Positions 44,429 to 52,300 of a stretch of DNA of 64,000 nucleotides are shown piece by piece. Every line of letters begins with the position of its first letter. Within the stretch, counting starts at the first letter, position 1. Under the pieces are notes generated by a model. The model saw only the letters and a list, made by a program, of their open reading frames with translations. It ran no database searches and had not been told where the DNA came from. The position numbers were made by a program, and so were the translations under genes. The stretch covers positions 62,001-126,000 of the forward strand of contig SCMY01000007.1 of NCBI GenBank assembly GCA_005502805.1. Direction: 5' to 3'. The DNA comes from Rhizobiales bacterium 2SD (GTDB taxonomy: Bacteria > Pseudomonadota > Alphaproteobacteria > Rhizobiales > Beijerinckiaceae).

Positions 44429-45096
44429 GAGGCCTCTCCCCTGCAGGCGAGGATGCTGGCGCGGACCGAGCGCCTGACGGCGTCGCCGATGGCGCGCGCC
44501 TCATCCGGGCCGATCCCATCCCAGCCCAGGCGCCGCGTGACCGCCGGCCGCGCTATACGGAAATAGAAGACCTGGCCGATCGCGGCGAAGACGGCGAGCT
44601 TGGTCGCCGGCGCCTCCGGTTCCATGCCGGTCGCCGCCGCCCAGACCTCGCAGACCCTTCGATGTACCGGCGCGAACAGCCCGCCATAGATCGTCTCGAA
44701 GGCTGGGCTCGGCGTCAGCATCTCGCGCACGACGAAGCGGGCGACGACCTCGCTCTCCGGCACCGTCGTCAGGAAGGCGACGACCCGGTCGATCAGCGTG
44801 AGCAATTGTTCGGCAGCGACGTCGCGATCGGCAGCTTCGAGCGCCATCGAGACCGCGGGCGCCCCGCCCGCCAGAACGGCCTGCATCCGGGCGATGACCG
44901 CCTCGGCGCAGGCCTGCCTCAGCCCGTCCTTGCCGCCGAAATGATAGGCGATGCCGGCGCTGTTGACTTTCGCCGCCTGAGCGATCTCGCGCGTCGAGGT
45001 CGCGTCGAAACCGTTGCGGCCGAACAGGTCGAGCCCGGCCCGGATCAGCGCCTGCCGCGTTCCGTCGGCGTCTTTGAGGATGGATGTGCGTGCCAT
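44425..45096 (-). CDS. TetR family regulator, CecR (YbiH)-like
   Basis: A 223-residue repressor from the ATG at 45096 (the frame reaches 45129). The HTH (AGLDLFGRNGFDATSTREIAQAAKVNSAGIAYHFGGKDGL split over residues 19-57) is typical of TetR, and the C-terminal domain matches the DUF1956 type found in CecR. In E. coli CecR controls ybhGFSR, which affects sensitivity to cefoperazone and chloramphenicol; the same module order is present here, with the regulator as first gene. A perfect 26-bp palindrome lies 26 bp upstream. Confidence 0.9.
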   Translation of the reverse strand: MARTSILKDADGTRQALIRAGLDLFGRNGFDATSTREIAQAAKVNSAGIAYHFGGKDGLRQACAEAVIARMQAVLAGGAPAVSMALEAADRDVAAEQLLTLIDRVVAFLTTVPESEVVARFVVREMLTPSPAFETIYGGLFAPVHRRVCEVWAAATGMEPEAPATKLAVFAAIGQVFYFRIARPAVTRRLGWDGIGPDEARAIGDAVRRSVRASILACRGEAS

Positions 45097-45122
45097 GACG
45101 GGAGCAGATAGCATGGTATCGT

Positions 45123-45148
45123 ATTTCAATCAATCGATTGATTGAAAT
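45123..45148 (-). promoter_or_regulatory. Perfect palindromic operator of the CecR-like regulator
   Basis: A perfect 26-bp palindrome with half-site ATTTCAATCAATC, centred between 45135 and 45136. It begins 26 bp before the regulator start codon. Inside it, direct repeats of CAATCAATC give TTGATTGA-type cores. Length, symmetry and position strongly suggest a TetR-dimer operator controlling the whole efflux operon. Confidence 0.75.
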
Positions 45149-45667
45149 CACCTCTCGCCATTGAGCGAGCGATTATTGCTCTCAAGATGCAGGAAGTTTG
45201 TCACCAACACCCATATTCTGTCACCGCGGCGCGTCCAATTTGTCACTTGCGCGGAGCGGTACATGCTCGACATGCGAAACGTGTAGGATGACCACCGAAG
45301 ACGCCATGCCAAATTAGCGCTAGTCTCAGGACGCAGAAGGTTTGGCACCTCGAAGCGTTAGTGTGGCACCAAAAAGCACATAGATTGGCACCGGCCTGCA
45401 AAAGGCCGGCCCGCTAATCAATCGAAGAGAACGGCCGGCGAACTACGCCGGCCATTCGATTCGAGAAAGATTCATTCAAAATCGAAGAATGTAGCGTTTC
45501 ACCTACGCGCCAGTTGCGGAAGTTGATTCTCCGCCCGGAAGCGGATACTGGGCGGCTGTGATGAGTATCACTGGGGTCGAACTCGAGCTCGGGATAGGGT
45601 CGAAGATCTCATCGGCGCGATCGAGGATAGTCCGGAAGAAAAGGAGCTAGTCGAGCTCATCAACGCT
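45149..45667. repeat. Non-coding stretch with two triplets of phased 9-mers and two hairpins
   Basis: Three copies of T(T/C)TGTCAC(C/T) begin at 45197, 45217 and 45239; three copies of (T/A)(T/G)TGGCACC begin at 45341, 45362 and 45384. Spacing within each set is 20-22 bp, and all are in one orientation. Two GC hairpins follow at 45391-45409 (CCGGCCT/AGGCCGG) and 45433-45453 (GGCCGGCG/CGCCGGCC). Multiple repeats of two-turn spacing are what transposases such as IS21 or Tn552 types bind at element ends. No transposase gene remains. Confidence 0.6.
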
Positions 45668-45808
45668 GTGGAAGAGCGCGAGCGGGAACACACCTTCCGA
45701 GCACTGACGCGCCTCAGAAGTGCGAAGATCTTGCCAATTGAGCCGGGGCGCGTCCCTGCATCACGGGCCGACGAAAACGATCAATCCAGACCGATAGCTA
45801 GGCCAGAG
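45668..45808 (+). other. Degenerate ORF, no recognised product
   Basis: The plus-strand frame is open from upstream of 45600 to 45880 and reads an acidic-helical stretch (ELVELINAVEEREREHTFRA). There is no start with a ribosome-binding site and no family match that I recognise. It overlaps the 3' end of the VapB gene on the other strand. It may be the tail of a decayed gene within the islet. Confidence 0.25.
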
Positions 45809-46009
45809 TCACTTAGGGGCCTCGCTTTGGCGCCGCGGTCCAGCCGCCGCGTCCGGCATTGTGCCGCCGAGGGCGACTAGGCGCTTGCCAGCCTCGACGC
45901 GCACGAGCGTTTCCAACGCCTGTCGGACGAGGGCATCTATCTGCTCGGTGCCGGTCAGCGACCGGGCTTTCTTCAGCAATCTGTCTTCGATGTCGATCGT
46001 GACGAACAT
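45809..46009 (-). CDS. VapB-type antitoxin, apparently without its toxin
   Basis: A 66-residue protein with the VapB (PF09957-like) pattern: an N-terminal DNA-binding strand-helix (MFVTIDIEDRLLKKARSLTG), a helix TEQIDALVRQALETLVRVEA and the GKRLVALGGTMPD tail that normally wraps around VapC. In a functional operon vapC would follow at once downstream; the minus strand below 45809 has no PIN-domain frame. The antitoxin is therefore an orphan in this window, within a degraded mobile islet. Confidence 0.72.
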   Translation of the reverse strand: MFVTIDIEDRLLKKARSLTGTEQIDALVRQALETLVRVEAGKRLVALGGTMPDAAAGPRRQSEAPK

Positions 46010-46023
46010 CTGCTGTTTGATCC

Positions 46024-46371
46024 CTAGCGCTGCGGCAAAAAATACCGAGAGGCCGAGATCTCCGCAAACACTTCACGATAGCTCGCGTCATGCGCCACAA
46101 CCCGACATTGGCTCTCCGCCAGAAACCGGACATTCCTGGCTAGACTGATCGAGCCAACTTGGACTAGCTGAAGTCGCTCCCGAACGATGGCCGTTTTGAC
46201 CCAAAGCGCGCCTCGATGTGACCGGAAGAGTGCCGCACTTAAAAAAGTGCATCGACTTGGAGAACGAGAACCACTTTCGTTCAACCGATCCTGGCTGGAT
46301 CGTCCCACGCGGACGATGGGATGGATGAAGCCGAAAATGTCTGCTGCGCCCTCAAGCGCGTCCAAAAGCAA
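46024..46371 (-). CDS. Hypothetical protein (weakly supported)
   Basis: A 115-residue frame starting at TTG, without a clear Shine-Dalgarno. It ends RYFLPQR just upstream of the VapB gene. I do not recognise a family. The C-terminal half (LVQVGSISLARNVRFLAESQ and onward) looks protein-like and could be the end of a larger decayed gene. Low confidence that it is expressed. Confidence 0.3.
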   Translation of the reverse strand: MLLDALEGAADIFGFIHPIVRVGRSSQDRLNESGSRSPSRCTFLSAALFRSHRGALWVKTAIVRERLQLVQVGSISLARNVRFLAESQCRVVAHDASYREVFAEISASRYFLPQR

Positions 46372-46684
46372 GGCTCTCCAGACCCTGATCCCATGCGTGC
46401 GTACAGCGGCTCCGCTCGTGAAGAGCTATCAGACTGCGAATAGAAGCGTGACCCGCGTGAACGATAAAGCCGGCTCCGGACCAAACCAGAGCTTGCCCCT
46501 CATGCCCGATTAGAGAAGCAGACATTGCCAAGGGCCTCGCCCGACTTCCGCTCCGACCTTGTTTGGCCTCCGGCGAGGTCAGCTTTTCGCAACCCGATCA
46601 GCGATGCAGCCAGCAGGCAGGACGAACTCGCGCAAGGCGAGCGATTACGATCTGTTACAGGCGATAAGAGGTTATCCGCGCCAT
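46372..46684. other. Gene-poor part of the islet
   Basis: About 310 bp with no credible coding frame or RNA. Several overlapping short frames exist on both strands, but none has a ribosome-binding site or recognisable sequence. Confidence 0.4.
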
Positions 46685-47098
46685 TCAGCACGACATCTCG
46701 GGAATGGCGCCGCCTTCATTTTCCCAGGCATCCAAGCCACGCCTCTCAAGCTCGGCTAGTAAGAAGCTCTCAGCATCAGCATTGCTAATGAACGCCCATG
46801 AAACCTCGCGGATGAGGGCATCCGCCAAGTCAGCATCCGAAATATCCAGCTCCGGGAAAGCACGCCGCAGAGAACCCGCAACGCCGACCGTCTCCGGTGG
46901 ATGGGCTTCCTTCTGGCAGCCGTCCAAAAAGGCGTGAATCGCGGCAAGCACTCTCGGGGAATTGGATGGCATCGCGCCGGAACGCTCAGCGGGCTCGCGT
47001 TCGGTACGATCGGCACTAAGCTCAGGACGGCACCGGACCTCGGCGAGCAATCGCTCGATCATTCTCATGGTCTCGGAGCTGAACAACACAGAGGACAT
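46685..47098 (-). CDS. Hypothetical protein with a strong ribosome-binding site
   Basis: A 137-residue acidic soluble protein. The AAGGAGG sequence five bases before the ATG is one of the best ribosome-binding sites in the window and argues that it is real. The C-terminal half is helical (LRRAFPELDISDADLADALI, ADAESFLLAELERRG). I recognise no family. It is the only well-supported gene of the islet besides the VapB antitoxin and may be phage- or element-derived. Confidence 0.6.
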   Translation of the reverse strand: MSSVLFSSETMRMIERLLAEVRCRPELSADRTEREPAERSGAMPSNSPRVLAAIHAFLDGCQKEAHPPETVGVAGSLRRAFPELDISDADLADALIREVSWAFISNADAESFLLAELERRGLDAWENEGGAIPEMSC

Positions 47099-47223
47099 GA
47101 TGTCCTCCTTCCGGTTAGGGCCAGGGACGATGGCCTCCCTTCACCGTCGGCCCGCTGCAGATGTTAGCGGCTAGTGAATATTGCGGCTTTTTGCGGGTGA
47201 AGCGCGGCGAACGCTTGGCGCTT

Positions 47224-47442
47224 TTACGTGGACGTGGTCGGCTTGGGCGGGTTGGAGGACCGGCTCTCGCAAGCTCTCATCAGCATGCTCTCCCAATCAC
47301 GATCGAAACCGCGCCGATGAGAGGCGAGCCTAAAGCGAAGTAAAATATCGATTTCTTCAATCGAAAGATCGTTAAACATCAGCAACATCGGGTTATTAAT
47401 CAATAATCCGACTTCGACAGAGGTAGTTGTAGGTGTTTTCAT
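47224..47442 (-). CDS. Small hypothetical protein
   Basis: A 72-residue frame from the ATG at 47442 (a GTG at 47454 is possible). It contains a short helical core (DLSIEEIDILLRFRLASHRR). AGAAGGG lies about 12 bases upstream of the ATG, a little far for a good site. No family is recognised, and base composition is AT-richer than in flanking genes. It may be a genuine small ORF of the islet. Confidence 0.4.
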   Translation of the reverse strand: MKTPTTTSVEVGLLINNPMLLMFNDLSIEEIDILLRFRLASHRRGFDRDWESMLMRACESRSSNPPKPTTST

Positions 47443-47879
47443 GAGCGGTCGCACCCTTCTAAATAATTCAGACAGAGATCGTATGGTTAATTAAAGGCAA
47501 CTAGTTAGCCATTGATAAATTACGATACCAATATGAAACGCGATTATATATTGAATCTGCGCCGCGATAGAGAACGGCGCGCTTGCGACAACACCCACTC
47601 TGGGACTCCAAAAACTTCCAACGGTCCCGACATGCCTCAAGCACATTGATTACACTTTATATTCGTCCTGATTTAATTATACTCAGAAAGCGATCTATGT
47701 CACGTTCTTTGCGGTCGTCATTGTTTTTCTCCAGATATTCCTGCAATACGCTCGCTACGTTACCGTCCTGAAATCACTGACCTTCTCGCTTTCGCTTCGA
47801 TCGGCGCCGAGAGCTGGCCACCGCCGCGTGGCTGGGCTGCTCATCTATCTGCCACGGGCACGCCAGCGGATCGCGCTCG
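47443..47879. other. AT-rich intergenic end of the islet
   Basis: About 440 bp of AT-rich sequence (especially 47455-47560 and 47650-47700) with no supported gene. It separates the islet from the downstream end of the NarL-type regulator gene. I see no attachment-site repeat or tRNA end here. Confidence 0.45.
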
Positions 47880-48542
47880 TCAGACATCGAGAATCCAACC
47901 ATGGCTGGCGCCATATCTGATGATATCGAGGCGGGAACGCAGCAACAGTTTCTTGCAGGCCCTGTAGCGGTAGGTTTCGACCGATTTGATACCGAGGCCG
48001 ATGCGCCCGGCGATTTCCTTGTTGGAGTGACCGACTGCCGCGAGGCGCAGCACCTGCAGTTCACGACCGGTCAGCTTGCCGTTTGGAACGGATGCGTGAG
48101 CTTGCCCAGGCTCCCAGACAAGCTTGCGCATCCAGTCGGAGCGAAATTCCTCCAGCTCGGAATCGATATAGACCCCGCCGCTCTGCACCGTCCTGATGGC
48201 TTGGACCACCTTTTCGGTTGGTGAAGCCTTGAGGACATAGCCGCGAACGCCTGTCCTCAGCGCCTTCTGCACATAGCTCGCTTCTTCGTAATGAGTCAGC
48301 ATGACGATCCGGATTTCAGGCGCCCCTTCGAGGATGCGTTCGGCCAGCGCAACGCCGTTCATTCCGGGCAGGCCGATATCGAGGGTGACGATGTCGGGAC
48401 TTTGCTCGCGGACGAGTGCGAGCGCCTGCGATGCGGAGGTGACCTGCCCAATGAGCTCGAGCTCCGGCAAGCCAAGCACCAGAGCCTGTAATCCCGCCAG
48501 GACGACCGGGTGATCATCAACCAGGAGAATCCGCCCCCTCAT
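47880..48542 (-). CDS. NarL/FixJ-type response regulator
   Basis: A 220-residue DNA-binding response regulator. The receiver has D9/D10, the phospho-acceptor D55 in VTLDIGLPG, T near 86 and K near 105 (YVLKASPTEK). The LuxR-type HTH is at about 155-215 (LTGRELQVLRLAAVGHSNKE, then KSVETYRYRACKKL). No cognate kinase is adjacent except the giant CheB-CheR-kinase protein 760 bp upstream, which has its own receivers. An inverted repeat lies 27-49 bp upstream of the start. Confidence 0.92.
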   Translation of the reverse strand: MRGRILLVDDHPVVLAGLQALVLGLPELELIGQVTSASQALALVREQSPDIVTLDIGLPGMNGVALAERILEGAPEIRIVMLTHYEEASYVQKALRTGVRGYVLKASPTEKVVQAIRTVQSGGVYIDSELEEFRSDWMRKLVWEPGQAHASVPNGKLTGRELQVLRLAAVGHSNKEIAGRIGLGIKSVETYRYRACKKLLLRSRLDIIRYGASHGWILDV

Positions 48543-48568
48543 GGCGTGGCATTCCGTTTCGACGCAAC

Positions 48569-48591
48569 CTGTAGCCGCGCAATCGCTACAG
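48569..48591 (-). promoter_or_regulatory. Inverted repeat upstream of the NarL-type gene
   Basis: Perfect 7-bp arms CTGTAGC (48569-48575) and GCTACAG (48585-48591) with a 9-bp spacer lie 27-49 bp before the regulator start. LuxR/NarL-type dimers bind dyads of this size, so autoregulation is plausible. Confidence 0.45.
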
Positions 48592-49304
48592 CGGTCGTTT
48601 CCTTGCCGGGGCGGGAGTTGAATTGGAGAACCTCACCGAGTCTGCTCATCTGCTGCTGCATCCCCCGGGGCGGATGCCAGGGTTGGCAGGGTCTGGTTGC
48701 TGTATCGAACAGCCGGCGGTGGCGTCCGCCATCTGAGTGAAATGAATCTGGCGTTGAATTCGAATTTGCAGGGATGTTCTGGGTGCCATGACCGGACTCT
48801 AGCGATTGCAGGCCCCAGGAGGAGACTCGGAAAATACTCACGCGGGCGCGACTGCGGCCGCCAAACTGGCATGATGCGGATGCTCCAGCTCTCCGGCCCC
48901 GCAAGCATGGCACGAGACATCTGCGAACACGCGCGGCATTTCCTGCGATGCGCGCCTTCGTGGAAGGCTCTTTTCTTGCCGCTAGAATGCGTTCGCTTGC
49001 CGCCAGTGTTTGCAGGCACGAGCCGTCTTTCTCTCATGGCCCGCATAGAACGCCAGCGAGGCCTTCTCTCCCGCCGCCTCGCTGAGCGTCTATCGGCGAC
49101 CGTCAGATCACTTAGGAACGAACGGGTTCGGCGCTGTACCTATTTCTGTTCGCATGCCGCTTGCCGTCACGCCGGCTTGCACCTCGTCGCGCCGAAGACA
49201 CCTATGCGGGAGTACCGCGGTCCGGATGGTTCTCCTCGCGCCGCAGCCCGAGCCAGCATCGGCGCGTGTAAGAGATCTGCGCTGATCGCAGCAGGATAAA
49301 CTCT
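48592..49304. other. Intergenic region without a convincing gene
   Basis: About 710 bp between the giant signalling gene (ends 49305) and the NarL-type gene. Overlapping frames on both strands (for example 48697-49299 plus) are Arg/Cys/Ser-rich, lack ribosome-binding sites and match nothing I know. It may hold a leader or promoter for the NarL-type regulator. Confidence 0.45.
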
Positions 49305-52300
49305 CTATGTGCGTGCCGCCTCGTCCGGCCCCAAGGCCGCGGCGAGCGCCAGCCGCGCCAATGCGGGGAGAGATTCTGCCCCGGTCTTCTTCATGATCGA
49401 AGCGCGATGATTTTCGACGGTGCGCTGGCTGATCTTGAGGTCGGCGGCGATGTTTTTGCTGGGATGGCCTGCGAGCACCAGATCCATGATCTGGTGCTGT
49501 CTCGGGGTGAGACTGGCGATGTGGTCGGCAGCCTCTTTTCGCCAAGCCGACAGCTTGGCGGCGTCCTGGGCTTGTTCGAGCGCGCGCGCGACGCTTTCGA
49601 GCAACTCCTCGCGGCTGATTGGTTTCTCAATGAAATCCCTCGCGCCGGCCTTCATGGCCCGGACAGACATTGGCACGTCGCTGTTTCCGGTGATCATGAT
49701 GGCGGGCAATCGGTCGCCGGCATCATGGAGCCGTTGCAGCAATTCCAGGCCGGTCATTCCCGGCAGGTAGGCGTCTACCAGCAAACATCCTGCCTGGCCC
49801 GGCCGATAGGCTTCGAGGAAGGCTTCGCAACTCGCGAAATCCTCGACGACGCGCCCATCGACTTCGAGCAGGTTTCGAATCCCGTCGCGCACGTAGCTGT
49901 CGTCATCGACGACGAAAATCACCAGCGCTTCAGCATCCTGGGCGGCTTGGGCCCGCTGCGCCAACGGGGCATGTGAGGTGAACTGAGGCGCCGGAAGCAG
50001 GCGCTCGATCGCCTGCATGACATCCGAGGCCTTGACCGGCTTGTTGAGCTGCACGCAGTCCTGGCTGGCGATGCGCTGCAAGGTTTCCGTTGAGATATCG
50101 CCCGTCAAAACAATGACGGGTATCCTACGATGCAGTGCTTCTCTGATCCGCATGGCTGCGACAAGCCCGTCCATACCGTTCGGCAGGTTGTAGTCCGCGA
50201 GGATCAGATCGGGCCGGAACGCTCCATGGGCCAGCAGATCGAGCGCCGAAATCCCGTCCGACGCCGTCGTCGGATAATGACCTTCCTCCCGCAGCACGAC
50301 CTTCAGAAGCTCCGCCAGCTCCACATCGTCCTCGATGACGAGGATGGAGCCCACCCGGCCGGAACCATCCCTCGTATGACCTCTGGCGTCGGATGCAAAA
50401 TGCCCCTTCTGGAGAGCCCGCCTCGACCCGAGCACGACATCGACAGAAAAGACGGAGCCCTTGCCTGGTTGAGAGCTGACATGGACGGGGTGGCCAAGCA
50501 AGACCGCCATGCGCTGCACGATCGACAGTCCGAGACCGAGACCGCGGCTGCGTTCGCGCGCGGCGTTGTCGATCTGGTGATACTCATCGAAGATCGCCGG
50601 AAGATCCTGCTCCGCAATGCCGATGCCGGTATCGCAAACCTGGATCCTCAGAATTCCGCTACGCCGGCGACAGCCAAGCAGCACCTTGCCGCGTTTGGTG
50701 TATTTCAGCGCGTTCGATAGCAGGTTCCGGATTATCTGCTCAAGGAGACGCGGATCGCTGTGGACCAAGAGCCCGCAGGAGACCACATGCAAGCCGAGTT
50801 TCTGCGCCGCGGCGTGATAGCTGAACTCGCCACGCAACCGCTGCAAGACGTCATCGATCGGGAAACTGACGAATTGAGGATGGACCGTTCCGGCCTCGAG
50901 CTGGTTGATGTCGAGCAACGTGTTGAGCATGCCCGACATGGCAGCGGCCGTTTCGTCGAGACGGGTTACGAACCCCAAGGCCTCCTGCTTCTTATCGTCG
51001 TGAATTTTCCTGGCCAAGATACCGCTCATCAAGCTGAGGGCTTGCAGTGGCTGGCGAAGGTCATGGCTCGCAGCGGCAAGAAAGCGCGACTTGGCGATAT
51101 TGGCCTGCTGAGCCTCCTTCTTGGCTGCCTCCAGCGCATCGGCGGCGTGCTTGCGCTCCGTGATATCGACAAAGGTGATGACGACGCCCTCGACCCCGTC
51201 GTCCTGGGCGCGGTAGGGCAGGATGCGGCGGACATACCATAGACCGTCCCGCGCCTGGATTTCTCGCTCGATCGGCGAGAACATTTGCAGCACGGCGCGG
51301 GCATCGATCAGCACGTCATTATCTGCGACCAGCGAATTGAGGTCCGCGAGCGGTCTGCCGATATCGGAGGGGATGATGTTGAAGAGCGATCGGGTCGCCG
51401 GGGTGAAGAAGCGAATGTTGAGATCGAGATCGAGAAAGATGGTTGCGACATGCGTGCTGTAAAGGACGTTCTGGAGATCCGCGGCGGTCGTCCGCTGCCG
51501 TTCCAGCGTTTCCTGAAGCTGGCTGTTGAGAGCCGTGAGCTCCTCGTTCATCGATTGCAGTTCTTCCTTCGAGGTCAGCAGTTCCTCGTTGGTCGACTGG
51601 TATTCCTCATTGACGGAGAGCGCCTCCTCATTGATCGCCTTCTGTTCCTCGTTCGAGGTCTCGAAGCTACGAATCGCGGCCAGCAGTTCCGTTTGCGTCG
51701 CTTCGAGTTGCTGCTCGAGCTCGGCGACGTGTTCGGTGTCGGCGGGCGCCGTGGCCCGGCCTCGCTTATGAACCGGCGCCGGGTCGTCGATGAAGCAGAC
51801 GAGCAGCAAGTCTTCACCGTCGATCAACGCAGGTTGCACGGCGATCCCGAATGAAACGGGCTTGCCATCGTGGCTCGTCCGACCACCTGGGATGACGACG
51901 CGGGTTTTCTCCATGCCGGCCCGGTGGATCGCAGCCCTGAGTTTGATCCGCAGCTGCGGGCGCACCATCGCGAGCAGATCGTGGCTCGGATGACCTTGCG
52001 GCACGCGCAAATAGGGCTCCGTCGGGCCGAGCGAATAAAGCCACTCGAACTTGCGGTTTATGAGTACCGCCGCGGGCGCATAGGTCTCGATGATGAGGCG
52101 GCGGCAACCTTCGGCAAGCGCGCCTTGCCGGGAAGGCGCCTGGCCCGGCGTCGCGCGTGCGGAAAGCCGCGCGCCATCGGAGACTCCGAACCATAAGCCG
52201 GCCTCTCCCGGTCGCGCCCGCCCAATGTGCCGATAGATCCGCTCCGCCTTCGAGATGACCTCGAAGCGGCCCTCGGCGCTGCCGGGCGTTTCGGCGCTGC

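Noticed and set aside
45197..45392. Possible short CRISPR array
   Set aside because: Repeated words are only about 9 bp and the intervals 11-13 bp, far below CRISPR repeat and spacer sizes; no cas gene is present.
46187..46513. Plus-strand frame in the islet
   Set aside because: No start signal and no recognisable sequence; overlaps another weak frame on the minus strand.
48697..49299. 200-residue plus-strand frame in the gap between signalling genes
   Set aside because: No ribosome-binding site, no recognisable domain, Arg/Ser/Cys-rich. Left as unassigned intergenic DNA.
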